From Paracoccus denitrificans (GTDB taxonomy: Bacteria; Pseudomonadota; Alphaproteobacteria; Rhodobacterales; Rhodobacteraceae), in the NCBI GenBank assembly GCA_003240735.1, contig QFNE01000010.1:31723-95722 (forward strand): a DNA stretch of 64,000 nt, given 5' to 3'. Position 1 is the first letter of the stretch. Each line of letters starts with the position of its first letter. A program made the position numbers and the translations under genes. Shown piece after piece: positions 1 to 8,516 of this stretch. The notes beneath the pieces are model-generated. The model searched no databases and had not been told where the DNA came from. It was given only the letters and a program-made list of their open reading frames with translations.

Positions 1-1787
1 GGGGCATCGCCCGCCTCAATCCCGAAGACGAGCCAGGCGAGAGCCGATTGACCAAGATGTCCTCGTGTTTCACCGACCACAAGCGCCACGTCACCCGGTT
101 TTGGGAGGCCTGCGATCAAGTCACGGTCCAGATCCTTCAGCAATCCGACCGCGCCGATGGTGGGCGTCGGCAGGATCGGCTGGCCGTCGGTTTCATTGTA
201 AAGCGACACGTTCCCCGACACGATCGGGAAGTCGAGCGCGCGGCACGCCTCGCCGATGCCTTTGATCGCGCCGACAAGCTGGCCCATGATCTCGGGCTTT
301 TCGGGGTTGCCGAAGTTCAGGTTGTCGGTTGTGGCCAGCGGCGTGGCACCGACTGCAATGAGGTTGCGATAGGCTTCGGCGACCGCCTGCTTGCCGCCTT
401 CGAACGGGTTGGCACGCACATAGCGGGGTGTGACGTCGCTGGTGAACGCCAGAGCCTTGTCCGTTCCGTGAACCCGGACGACCCCGGCACCAAGACCCGG
501 CCGCCGAACCGTGTCGGCGCCAACCTGCGTGTCGTACTGTTCCCACACCCAAGATTTGCGGGCGTGGTTCGGGTTGCCGATCAGACCCCGCAGTGCGGCA
601 ATGGGTGCGATCTCAGGCAGGCTGTCCAGCCCGTCGGCTGCCGGCGTTTCCACCCACGGGCGGTCATATTCCGGCGCGCTGGATGACAGTTTCGACAGCG
701 GCAGATCGGCCTTGACCTCATTGCCCAGCATGATCAGGAAACGGTCTTCCGGGATCGTTTCGCCGACGATGGCGAAGTCGAGATCCCATTTTTCAAAAAT
801 CGCGCGGGCCTCTGCCTCTTTTTCGGGCTTGAGGACCATGAGCATGCGTTCCTGACTTTCGGACAGCATCATCTCATACGCGGTCATCGCGGTTTCACGG
901 ACGGGCACGCGGTCAAGGTCAAGGCGGATGCCAAGGCCGCCCTTGTCGCCCATCTCGACTGCCGAGCAGGTCAGGCCAGCGGCGCCCATGTCCTGAATGG
1001 AAATCACGCTGTCGGTGGCCATCAGTTCCAGACACGCCTCGAGCAGGCATTTTTCGGTGAAGGGGTCGCCGACCTGAACGGTGGGGCGTTTCTCTTCGAT
1101 CGTGTCGTCGAATTCGGCGCTGGCCATGGTGGCACCGCCAACGCCGTCGCGGCCGGTCTTGGCACCCAGATAGACGACGGGCATGCCCACGCCCGAGGCC
1201 GCCGAATAAAAGATGCGATCGGCATCCGCCAAGCCTGCGGCGAAGGCGTTGACCAGACAGTTGCCGTTATAGCTGGGGTGAAAGCGGACTTCGCCACCGA
1301 CGTTCGGGACACCGAACGCGTTGCCATAGGCGCCGATGCCTTCGACGACGCCCTTGACCAGATGCACGGTCTTGGGGTGCGAGAGTTCGCCGAACGACAG
1401 GGCGTTCATGGCGGCAATTGGGCGCGCGCCCATGGTGAAGACGTCACGCAGAATGCCACCCACACCGGTCGCCGCGCCCTGATGGGGTTCGATGTAGCTG
1501 GGGTGGTTGTGGCTTTCCATCTTGAAGACGACGGCCTGACCGTCGCCGATGTCGACCACACCTGCGTTTTCGCCCGGCCCGCAGATGACCTGCGTCCCTT
1601 CTGTATGAAGCGTGCGAAGCCATTTCTTGGACGACTTGTAGGAACAGTGTTCGTTCCACATCGCCGAAAAGATGCCCAGCTCGGTGAAGCTCGGCTCGCG
1701 GCCGATAATGTCGAGGATGCGCTGATACTCGTCGGGCTTGAGCCCGTGTGCGGCAATCACGTCCTGGGTGATGGTCGGTTCGGTCAT
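1..1787 (-). CDS. purL: Phosphoribosylformylglycinamidine synthase subunit PurL (3' end cut by window)
   Basis: PurL is the large synthetase subunit of the PurL-PurQ-PurS complex. It makes FGAM from FGAR, ATP and glutamine-derived ammonia in cytosolic purine synthesis. The reading frame is open from the ATG to the left edge, about 595 codons; small-type PurL is usually near 720-740 residues, so roughly the last fifth is missing. The N-terminus carries GREPSFTELGIFSAMWNEHC followed by SYKSSK, then KMESHNHPS (ATP/Mg binding), GGILRDVF and, further on, SIQDMGAAGLT, all PurL signatures. No neighbouring pur gene is inside the window. The identification is certain; only the C-terminal part cannot be judged. 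Confidence 0.97.
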   Translation of the reverse strand, partial: MTEPTITQDVIAAHGLKPDEYQRILDIIGREPSFTELGIFSAMWNEHCSYKSSKKWLRTLHTEGTQVICGPGENAGVVDIGDGQAVVFKMESHNHPSYIEPHQGAATGVGGILRDVFTMGARPIAAMNALSFGELSHPKTVHLVKGVVEGIGAYGNAFGVPNVGGEVRFHPSYNGNCLVNAFAAGLADADRIFYSAASGVGMPVVYLGAKTGRDGVGGATMASAEFDDTIEEKRPTVQVGDPFTEKCLLEACLELMATDSVISIQDMGAAGLTCSAVEMGDKGGLGIRLDLDRVPVRETAMTAYEMMLSESQERMLMVLKPEKEAEARAIFEKWDLDFAIVGETIPEDRFLIMLGNEVKADLPLSKLSSSAPEYDRPWVETPAADGLDSLPEIAPIAALRGLIGNPNHARKSWVWEQYDTQVGADTVRRPGLGAGVVRVHGTDKALAFTSDVTPRYVRANPFEGGKQAVAEAYRNLIAVGATPLATTDNLNFGNPEKPEIMGQLVGAIKGIGEACRALDFPIVSGNVSLYNETDGQPILPTPTIGAVGLLKDLDRDLIAGLPKPGDVALVVGETRGHLGQSALAWLVFGIEAGDA

Positions 1788-1874
1788 CTGCGCCCCCTGA
1801 TCTGGATGGCGCGCTGATACGTCCTTGCGCCGCCGGGGAAAAGCCTTTGCCCAACATCAACGGTTCGGCAGCGC

Positions 1875-1901
1875 AAAAAAAAGCCGGGCATAAAGCCCGG
1901 C
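1875..1901 (-). terminator. Hairpin with U-tract, minus-strand terminator or end of a small RNA
   Basis: A perfect 7-bp stem (GCCGGGC/GCCCGGC) with a 5-nt loop is followed on the minus strand by eight T residues, which fits an intrinsic terminator. It lies about 165 nt beyond the LysR stop codon, so it may end that transcript. The strand just before it carries CACCTCCCTG, an exposed anti-Shine-Dalgarno type sequence, so it could also be the 3' end of a small RNA. Read the other way, the same hairpin precedes a strong AGGGAGGTGAAG ribosome binding motif. Confidence 0.6.
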
Positions 1902-2065
1902 CCAAGTCCAACAGGGAGGTGAAGATGATGCGAGTTGCCTCAAACATCGCCTTCGAGGGTCGAAATATGGGCAGGGTGGAAACTAGGCAAGGGCGCTGGG
2001 ACGATTTCACCGGCATGACTGCAATGCAGCAACAGCATGGCTGGCGTGGGATCATGCAGGCTCTG

Positions 2066-2974
2066 CTATTTTCCCGTATCAGTTGCGTCGAAAGGTCGCC
2101 GCAGGCCCTGGATTTCTTCCAGCACGAAATCCCGGAACGCCATCACCCGACGTGAGCCACGAAGTTCTTCAGGGAATGCCAGAAAAACGGGCACCTCGTT
2201 GGACTCGACCTGCGGCAGGACGCGGACAAGATGGGGGAAGTCGTGGGTCAGGTAATCCGGCAGGATGCCGATGCCGACGTGGTTCAGCACGCCTTGCAAG
2301 ACGCCAAAGTAATTGTTCACCAACAGTGTCGACGCGATGGAGTAGGACAGCAACATCTGCGACAGCGCGGCGCCCGACGCGACCTGCGGCGTCTGCGGGG
2401 CCTGACAGATCAGGCGATGGGGCGCCATGTCCGACATCTCGGCCGGCTCACCCGCCATGTCCAGATACTCGCGCGAGGCATAAAGGCGCATCCGGATGTT
2501 CAACAGACGGCGTCGGATCAGGTCGGCCTGGCTCGGCTCCTTCATCCGGATCGCGACGTCGGCTTCTCGCATGGGAAGGTCGAGGACGCGTTCTTCCAGC
2601 ATCAGGTCGATTTTCAGGTCCGGGTAGCGGGCGTAGAGCTTTGCCAGACGCGGCACGAGCCACAGCGTGCCGAAACCGGTCGTGGTGGTCACGCGCAGTT
2701 CGCCGAAGACGTGCTCTTCGCTGTCCTTGATCCGCGCGGCCGTGGTGTCCAGCTTGCGCGACATCGACCGTGTCGCCTCGAACAGCATTTCGCCCTGTTC
2801 TGTCAGGATCAGACCGCGTGCGTGCCGATGGAACAGTGTCGTTCCCAGCGTCTCTTCCAGCGCGCGCACCTGACGGCTGACCGCCGATTGCGACAGGTGC
2901 AGCGCATCACCTGCATGGGTCAGGCTGCCCGCATCCGCGACCGCGTGAAATATGCGCAGCTTGTCCCAATCCAT
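2066..2974 (-). CDS. LysR-family transcriptional regulator
   Basis: A 302-residue protein with the LysR layout: an N-terminal winged helix-turn-helix (about residues 1-60; RIFHAVADAGSLTHAGDALH then LSQSAVSRQVRALEE) and a C-terminal effector-binding domain. The start is placed at MDWDKLRIF because the helix-turn-helix begins there; an upstream in-frame extension of 18 residues is Cys-rich and unlike the family. It is divergent from the indolepyruvate ferredoxin oxidoreductase gene across 128 bp holding a palindrome with T-N11-A geometry, so it probably regulates that gene and itself. The inducer is unknown; an aromatic or branched keto acid would be a reasonable guess. Confidence 0.9.
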   Translation of the reverse strand: MDWDKLRIFHAVADAGSLTHAGDALHLSQSAVSRQVRALEETLGTTLFHRHARGLILTEQGEMLFEATRSMSRKLDTTAARIKDSEEHVFGELRVTTTTGFGTLWLVPRLAKLYARYPDLKIDLMLEERVLDLPMREADVAIRMKEPSQADLIRRRLLNIRMRLYASREYLDMAGEPAEMSDMAPHRLICQAPQTPQVASGAALSQMLLSYSIASTLLVNNYFGVLQGVLNHVGIGILPDYLTHDFPHLVRVLPQVESNEVPVFLAFPEELRGSRRVMAFRDFVLEEIQGLRRPFDATDTGK

Positions 2975-3044
2975 TTTCGTCACCTCTGCTATGCAGCACA
3001 CGCATAATACATCGTGAACGACGAGCAACAGAAAATACTTTATC

Positions 3045-3061
3045 GGTCATAAATACTGACC
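3045..3061. promoter_or_regulatory. Palindromic operator candidate for the divergent LysR regulator
   Basis: The sequence GGTCA-N7-TGACC is a perfect 5+5 inverted repeat containing the T-N11-A spacing typical of LysR boxes. It lies about 40 bp before the oxidoreductase start codon and about 70 bp before the LysR start codon, in the only intergenic space the two genes share. Binding by this LysR protein is inferred from position. Confidence 0.5.
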
Positions 3062-3102
3062 TATAGTGATGGGATGGGCCATCCAGCTTTGGGAGGAGCA
3101 AG

Positions 3103-6100
3103 ATGAGCGTCCAGGATATTTCCCTGACCGATCGCTTTGATCTGACAAAGCGTCATGTGCTGTTGAACGGCACGCAAGCCTTGGTGCGCGTGATGCTGAT
3201 GCAGGCCGCGCGCGACAAGGCGGCAGGACTGCACACTGCGGGTTTCTGTACCGGATACCGTGGCAGCCCGCTGGGCGGCGTCGATCTGCAGATGATGAAA
3301 TCGAAAAAGCTGCTGACCGCGTCTGACGTGCTGTTTCAGCCGGGCCTAAACGAGGATCTGGCGGCCACCGCCATCTGGGGCAGCCAGCAAGCTGAGCTGC
3401 GCGGCGAAGGCAAGTACGACGGCGTCTTTGCGCTGTGGTACGGCAAAGGGCCCGGCGTCGACCGCACCGGAGACGTCATGCGGCATGCCAACATGGCCGG
3501 TTCGTCGCCCATGGGTGGTGTCGTCATGGCGATGGGGGACGACCATACGGGCGAAAGTTCGACAGTGCTGCACCAGTCGGATTGGGCGATGGTCGACGCC
3601 TATATTCCCGTCCTGTCGCCCGCCGGTGTGCAGGAAATCATGGATTACGGTCTTTATGGCTGGGCGCTGAGCCGTTTTGCCGGGGTTTGGACCGGGCTGA
3701 AGACGATGAAGGACACGGTCGAGGCGACGAGCGTTGTCGACGGCAACCCGTTCCGGCTGAGTTTCGTGACGCCGACCGACTTTGTGATGCCCGACGGCGG
3801 GCTGAGCATCCGTCTGGGCGACACGCCTGTGGCGCAAGAAGCGCGCATGATCGATCACAAGCGGTTCGCGGCCGAAGCGTTCGCGCGGGCCAACCGCATC
3901 GACCGCAAGGTCTGGGGCAGGGCGGATGCCAAGATCGGCATTTGCGCCGCCGGCAAAAACTGGCTGGACGTTGTCCACGCGCTGTCACTGCTGGGCATCG
4001 ACGAGGCCGAGGCGGAACGGCTTGGCATCACCACCTACAAGATCGGCCAGACCTGGCCGATGGACATGCGATCATTCCAGGAATGGTCGGAAAAGCTGGA
4101 TCTGGTCATCGTCGTCGAAGAAAAGCGCAAGCTGATCGAGGTGCAGGTCAAGGAAGCGATCTTCGACAACCGCCACGGTCGCCGCGTGATCGGCTGGAAG
4201 CACGACCGCACCCACGAAGAGGTGTTTCCGACGCGCTATGCGCTCGACCCCGTGATGATCGCGCAGAAGCTGGGCGGTATCTTCATCGAGGAAGGACGCC
4301 GGACGGACAGGCTGGACGCCGCCCTGTCACGCATCGCCGAAACGCGCCGCGCGGATAACGCCCCCGAAATCGCCGTCCGGACGCCGTGGTTCTGTTCGGG
4401 CTGCCCGCACAACAGTTCGACCAAGGTGCCGCAGGGCAGCCGCGCCTATAGCGGGATCGGCTGTCATTACATGGTCCAGTGGATGGACCGTGAAACGACC
4501 GGCTTTACCCAGATGGGCGGCGAAGGCGCCAACTGGGTCGGCGAGGCGCCGTTTTCCAAGCGCCCCCATGTTTTTCAGAACCTGGGCGACGGCACCTATA
4601 ACCACTCCGGCTCGCTTGCGATACGTGCGGCAAAGGCTGCGGGCACGAACATCACCTACAAGATCCTGTTCAACGATGCGGTCGCGATGACTGGCGGCCA
4701 ACCGAACGAAGGCGACCTGACCGCGCCCCAGATTGCGCGCGAATTGCAGGCGATGGGGGTGCCCACGGTCGTTGTCTATGACGAAAAGGAAGGAGTCGAT
4801 CCCAGCTGGTTCCCGGACGGTTTGCGGTTCGAAGAGCGTGGCAGCCTGATGGCGGTGCAGCGCGAATTGTCCGAACGACCGGGGGTCACCGCGATCCTGT
4901 ACATCCAGACCTGCGCCGCGGAAAAGCGCCGTCGCCGCAAGAAGGGCGCGTTTCCGGACCCCGACAAGCGTGTATTCATCAACACGGATGTCTGTGAAGG
5001 CTGTGGTGACTGCTCGGTTCAGTCGAACTGCGTGTCGGTGGTGCCGGTCGATACCGAACTCGGGCGCAAGCGGGCGATCGATCAGTCGTCCTGCAACAAG
5101 GATTATTCTTGCCTGAAGGGGTTCTGCCCCAGCTTTGTCACGGTCACGGGCGGCAAGCCTCGCAAGCCCAAGGCGGCTGCGTTCACGTTGCCGCAGCTGC
5201 CGGCGCCGGTTCTGCCGGCGATCAACGGCACCCATAACGTCGTAATTACCGGCGTCGGTGGCACGGGTGTGGTCACAATTGGCGCGGTTTTGGCGCAGGC
5301 GGCGCAAATCGACGGCAAGGGTGCCGGCATGATGGAAATGGCGGGTCTCGCGCAAAAGGGCGGGGCTGTTCACATTCATCTGCGGCTGGCCAACCGACCC
5401 GAAGATATCAGCGCAATCCGCGTCGCCGTGGGTGAGGCCGATTGCCTGATCGGCGGCGACCTGGTGGTCAGCGCAGGGGCCCGGACGCTGGGACTGGCGA
5501 CCAAGGGACGGACCGGTGCTGTCGTCAACGACCACGAGATCATCACCGGCGAATTCACCCGCAGCCGCGATTTTCGTGTCCCGTCCGACCGGTTGAAGAT
5601 GTCGCTGCAAGCCAAACTGGCCGACAAGGTCGCGTTCTTCGACGCGTCCAAGCTGGCAGAGCGCCTGATGGGCGACTCGATCTACTCCAACATGTTGGTG
5701 ACCGGGGCGGCGTGGCAGGCGGGGCTGATCCCGCTGTCCGAAGATGCCATTCTGGCCGCGATCGCGCTGAACGGGGCGCAGGTGGACAACAACCAGCGCG
5801 CCTTCCAGATCGGTCGCTGGGCTTATATGCACCCATCCGAAACCGCTGTTGATGATGCCGCGGCAGATGAAGTCGATCCGGTAACCTACCGCGCCGAACG
5901 GCTGGTCGGTTATCAGGATGAGGCGCTGAAAAAGCGGTTCCTGTCGCTTGTGAACGCAGCCCCGCATGCACTGCGCGACAGTCTGGCGAAGGGGTACTAC
6001 AAGCTCCTCGCCTACAAGGACGAGTATGAGGTGGCCCGTCTGCATCTTGATAGCGCCGCCCGCGTGGACGCGGCCTTTGAAGGCGGCGCGAAGCTGAGCT

Positions 6101-6489
6101 TCAACTTGGCCCCGCCTTTCCTGCCGGGTCGGGACGCAGATGGCCGGCCTAGGAAACGTCAGTTTGGCGCGTGGGTTCTGCCGGTCTTCAAGGTTCTGGC
6201 AAAGGGCAAAGTGCTGCGCGGCGGGGTGTTCGACGTTTTTGGATATCTGCCCGAGCGTCGCCGCGAACGTGCTGCCATCGCGCAGTACGAAGCCGACATG
6301 CAGGAAGTCCTGCCGCTGTTCACTGCGAATACCGAAGCCTCGATCCGTGAGTTGGCAGAGTTGCCCCTGTCGATCCGGGGTTACGGGTTCATCAAGGACA
6401 AGGCCGCAGACGACGCCGCACCACAGCGCGCGGCGTTGTTGGAACTGATCCGAGCCGGCGGCACGCCGATGCGCCACGCGGCGGAATAG
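3103..6489 (+). CDS. Indolepyruvate ferredoxin oxidoreductase family protein, IorA-IorB fusion
   Basis: This 1128-residue protein joins the catalytic and gamma subunits of a 2-oxoacid:ferredoxin oxidoreductase. Enzymes of this family oxidatively decarboxylate aryl pyruvates from amino acid transamination to acyl-CoA, with TPP and Fe-S clusters. In order: an N-terminal PFOR-like region (GFCTGYRGSPLGGVD), a TPP-binding half with CSGCPHNSST near residue 431, a ferredoxin-like cluster region from residue 631 (CEGCGDCSVQSNC, later CNKDYSCLKGFC), and a gamma domain near residue 712 (ITGVGGTGVVTIGAVLAQAA). GGGAGGAGCAAG just before the ATG is a strong ribosome binding site. The length matches single-chain proteobacterial homologues. 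The substrate is inferred from the family. Confidence 0.93.
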   Translation: MSVQDISLTDRFDLTKRHVLLNGTQALVRVMLMQAARDKAAGLHTAGFCTGYRGSPLGGVDLQMMKSKKLLTASDVLFQPGLNEDLAATAIWGSQQAELRGEGKYDGVFALWYGKGPGVDRTGDVMRHANMAGSSPMGGVVMAMGDDHTGESSTVLHQSDWAMVDAYIPVLSPAGVQEIMDYGLYGWALSRFAGVWTGLKTMKDTVEATSVVDGNPFRLSFVTPTDFVMPDGGLSIRLGDTPVAQEARMIDHKRFAAEAFARANRIDRKVWGRADAKIGICAAGKNWLDVVHALSLLGIDEAEAERLGITTYKIGQTWPMDMRSFQEWSEKLDLVIVVEEKRKLIEVQVKEAIFDNRHGRRVIGWKHDRTHEEVFPTRYALDPVMIAQKLGGIFIEEGRRTDRLDAALSRIAETRRADNAPEIAVRTPWFCSGCPHNSSTKVPQGSRAYSGIGCHYMVQWMDRETTGFTQMGGEGANWVGEAPFSKRPHVFQNLGDGTYNHSGSLAIRAAKAAGTNITYKILFNDAVAMTGGQPNEGDLTAPQIARELQAMGVPTVVVYDEKEGVDPSWFPDGLRFEERGSLMAVQRELSERPGVTAILYIQTCAAEKRRRRKKGAFPDPDKRVFINTDVCEGCGDCSVQSNCVSVVPVDTELGRKRAIDQSSCNKDYSCLKGFCPSFVTVTGGKPRKPKAAAFTLPQLPAPVLPAINGTHNVVITGVGGTGVVTIGAVLAQAAQIDGKGAGMMEMAGLAQKGGAVHIHLRLANRPEDISAIRVAVGEADCLIGGDLVVSAGARTLGLATKGRTGAVVNDHEIITGEFTRSRDFRVPSDRLKMSLQAKLADKVAFFDASKLAERLMGDSIYSNMLVTGAAWQAGLIPLSEDAILAAIALNGAQVDNNQRAFQIGRWAYMHPSETAVDDAAADEVDPVTYRAERLVGYQDEALKKRFLSLVNAAPHALRDSLAKGYYKLLAYKDEYEVARLHLDSAARVDAAFEGGAKLSFNLAPPFLPGRDADGRPRKRQFGAWVLPVFKVLAKGKVLRGGVFDVFGYLPERRRERAAIAQYEADMQEVLPLFTANTEASIRELAELPLSIRGYGFIKDKAADDAAPQRAALLELIRAGGTPMRHAAE

Positions 6490-6510
6490 CAGGCGATGGA
6501 AATCGCCTGC
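6489..6510 (+). other. Intercistronic hairpin between the oxidoreductase gene and murI
   Basis: A 9-bp perfect stem (GCAGGCGAT/ATCGCCTGC) with a GGAA tetraloop begins at the last base of the upstream stop codon. No T-tract follows, so it looks more like an mRNA-stabilising or processing hairpin than a terminator. murI starts 44 bp downstream. Confidence 0.5.
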
Positions 6511-6553
6511 CTTACGCCGTAAAAGCGCAGGGAGGGTATAAGGGACGTGCGAC

Positions 6554-7366
6554 ATGGCGGTGGGCGTATTTGATTCGGGACTGGGCGGTCTGACGGTTCA
6601 ACAGGCCATCGCCGCTCGCCTGCCTGATCTGCCGCTGGTCTATCTGGGCGACAACGCCAATGCCCCTTACGGCGTCAGGACGCCGGAGGACATCTTTGAC
6701 CTGACCTGCGCGGGTGTCGAGCGTCTGTGGGCAGAAGGTTGCGATCTGGTGATCTTGGCCTGCAACACGGCATCAGCGGCTGCGCTGCGTCGCATGCAGG
6801 AAACTTGGCTGCCTGACGACAAAAGGGTGTTGGGCGTCCTTGTCCCGATGATCGAGGCGCTGACCGAACGGCAATGGGGCGATAACTCTCCACCCCGTCA
6901 GGTGGCGGTTGAAAACGTCGCATTGTTTGCCACGCCGGCGACGGTAGCGAGTCGCGCGTTTCAACGTGAGCTCGCGTTTCGTGCCATCGGGGTCGATGTC
7001 GAGGCCCAGCCTTGTGGCGGTCTGGTCGACGCGCTGGAGGACGGTGACGAGATTCTCGCCGAGGCATTGGTGCGCAGCCACGTCGAGGCGTTGAAGCGGC
7101 GCATGCCACACCCGCAGGCCGCAGTTCTGGGATGCACGCATTACCCTTTGATGGAGCAGGCTTTTCAGGACGCCCTTGGCCCTCAGGTCAAGGTCTTCTC
7201 TCAGGCGAACCTCGTCGCCGAAAGTCTTGCGGACTATCTGGGTCGCCGACCGGAGTTTATCGGATCAGGCGACACATCCCTTTATCTGACGACAGGCGAC
7301 CCTCAACGTGTGACGGGCAAGGCGTCTCAGATCATGCGCAAACATATTCAGTTCGAATCTGCCTGA
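6554..7366 (+). CDS. murI: Glutamate racemase
   Basis: MurI interconverts L- and D-glutamate in the cytosol to supply D-Glu for peptidoglycan. The 270-residue protein shows the family signatures: VGVFDSGLGG at the N-terminus (acidic/serine loop), LACNTASAAALR with the first catalytic cysteine Cys70, and VLGCTHYPLM with the second, Cys194. The length is typical. It follows the oxidoreductase gene on the same strand after a short hairpin-containing gap, and ccmE begins 18 bp downstream, so co-transcription of murI and ccmE is likely. Confidence 0.96.
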   Translation: MAVGVFDSGLGGLTVQQAIAARLPDLPLVYLGDNANAPYGVRTPEDIFDLTCAGVERLWAEGCDLVILACNTASAAALRRMQETWLPDDKRVLGVLVPMIEALTERQWGDNSPPRQVAVENVALFATPATVASRAFQRELAFRAIGVDVEAQPCGGLVDALEDGDEILAEALVRSHVEALKRRMPHPQAAVLGCTHYPLMEQAFQDALGPQVKVFSQANLVAESLADYLGRRPEFIGSGDTSLYLTTGDPQRVTGKASQIMRKHIQFESA

Positions 7367-7384
7367 GATTGATGATTTAATAGA

Positions 7385-7831
7385 ATGAAATCTCTCAAGA
7401 AAACCAGACGCATTCAAATACTGGCCGGGGCCGCGGCGGCATTGGCGTTGTCGGCTGCGCTGATTGGATATGGCTTTCGTGATGGTATCAGCCTGTACCG
7501 CTCCCCCACGCAGATTGCCGAACATGTGCCAGGACCGGACGAGTTCTTTCAGCTGGGCGGTCTGGTCAAGGACGGCTCGATCGTGAACCGTCCGGGCGTC
7601 GCGTTTGATTTTGTCATCACCGACGGCGCGCGTGAGGTTCCGGTCGCCTATGTCGGTCGCGATCCCCGGCCTGATCTGTTCAAGGAAGGGTCAGGAACGA
7701 TTGCGAAAGGCACGTTTGACGGGACCGTCTTTCACGCCCAATCGCTTCTGGCGAAACACGACGAGAATTATACCCCCCGAGAGGTTCAGGACTCTCTCAC
7801 TGCTGCGTCTGCCGCAGCACCCCAATCCTGA
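7385..7831 (+). CDS. ccmE: Cytochrome c maturation heme chaperone CcmE
   Basis: CcmE is a membrane-anchored periplasmic chaperone that binds heme covalently and passes it to the CcmF/CcmH ligation complex. The 148-residue protein has a basic N-terminus, one membrane anchor (about residues 11-30), an OB-fold domain with FQLGGLVKDGSIV, and the LLAKHDENYTPREV motif containing the heme-attachment His125 and Tyr129 (HxxxY). The ATG has only a weak ribosome binding site, consistent with coupling to murI 18 bp upstream. Its partners ccmF and ccmH are about 2.3 kb away on the opposite strand, with the lysis pair in between. Confidence 0.95.
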   Translation: MKSLKKTRRIQILAGAAAALALSAALIGYGFRDGISLYRSPTQIAEHVPGPDEFFQLGGLVKDGSIVNRPGVAFDFVITDGAREVPVAYVGRDPRPDLFKEGSGTIAKGTFDGTVFHAQSLLAKHDENYTPREVQDSLTAASAAAPQS

Positions 7832-7844
7832 CGCGCTCGCACAG

Positions 7845-7859
7845 TTAACGCATCGTTAA
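7845..7859 (+). promoter_or_regulatory. CtrA-type binding box (TTAA-N7-TTAA) upstream of the lysis pair
   Basis: The sequence TTAACGCATCGTTAA contains two TTAA half-sites with exactly seven intervening bases, the full consensus of the alphaproteobacterial regulator CtrA, and is itself a perfect inverted repeat. It ends about 45 bp before the chosen muramidase start codon, in the 73-bp gap after ccmE. I noticed no other full TTAA-N7-TTAA site in the window. CtrA binding is inferred from the motif. Confidence 0.6.
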
Positions 7860-7904
7860 TTCTATCCCGGCAGCCTTTCAGGCTTACGCATGCTGGGGGA
7901 TAGG

Positions 7905-8516
7905 ATGCAAACTGTCGAGGAAATCGCCGCCGACATCGTGGCGCGCGAAGGGGGGTACGTGAACGACCCCGACGACCCGGGTGGCCCGACGAAATACGGC
8001 GTCACGCTGAATACCTTGCAGGCGTTGGGTATCGACATCAACGGTGATGGAAAATCGGGTCTCGATGACCTGAAGATGCTGACCCGCGCGCAGGCTGCGC
8101 AGATTTTTCTGGACCACTATTTCCGCAAGCCAGGGTTGAACCGTCTGGCACTTGCCGTTCAGCCCAGCGTTTTCGACATGCAGGTGAATGCAGGGTCCAA
8201 CGCGGTGAAGCTTCTGCAAAAGCTGGTATCCCGCATGGGTTTTCCTTGTGCCGATGACGGCATCGTCGGGCCGCGAACGATCGAGGCAGTGCAGGCCGCG
8301 GCGAACGCTGCCCCGGGGCATCTGGCAGATGCGTACGCCATCGCGCGGCGGAATTACTACTACGCGCTGGGTGACGCGCGTCCGGCCAGCCGCAAATTCG
8401 CGCGCAGCCGGGACGGTGGCAAAGGCGGGTGGATCAAGCGCGCAGAGGGCTTCATGTCGGCAAAGTATCATCTCAGCCTGGCTGAGCATCGCAAGCGGGT
8501 GGCGAAATGGGTGTGA
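7905..8516 (+). CDS. Holin-associated N-acetylmuramidase (GH108-type endolysin)
   Basis: A 203-residue peptidoglycan hydrolase of the kind used by phages and gene transfer agents for lysis. The N-terminal GH108 domain shows VAREGGYVNDPDDPGGPTKY, with Glu15 of REGGY as the expected catalytic acid. The C-terminal half (about residues 90-160) is a predicted peptidoglycan-binding domain with ADDGIVGPRTIEAVQAA. There is no signal peptide, so export should depend on the holin encoded immediately after it (10-bp overlap). The internal ATG is preferred over one five codons upstream because GGGGGATAGG directly precedes it. A CtrA-type box lies upstream. The combination matches gene-transfer-agent release genes of Rhodobacterales. 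Confidence 0.9.
   Translation: MQTVEEIAADIVAREGGYVNDPDDPGGPTKYGVTLNTLQALGIDINGDGKSGLDDLKMLTRAQAAQIFLDHYFRKPGLNRLALAVQPSVFDMQVNAGSNAVKLLQKLVSRMGFPCADDGIVGPRTIEAVQAAANAAPGHLADAYAIARRNYYYALGDARPASRKFARSRDGGKGGWIKRAEGFMSAKYHLSLAEHRKRVAKWV

Noticed and set aside
1925..2155. Plus-strand frame starting ATGATG after an excellent AGGGAGGTGAAG ribosome site
   Set aside because: The 76-codon product has no family features and its second half is antisense to the LysR C-terminus. The ribosome-site-like sequence is noted under the hairpin finding instead.
4327..6555. 742-codon minus-strand reading frame opposite the indolepyruvate ferredoxin oxidoreductase gene
   Set aside because: It is the antisense shadow of a clearly conserved gene in GC-rich DNA; the translation is rich in Arg/His/Gln without domain motifs.
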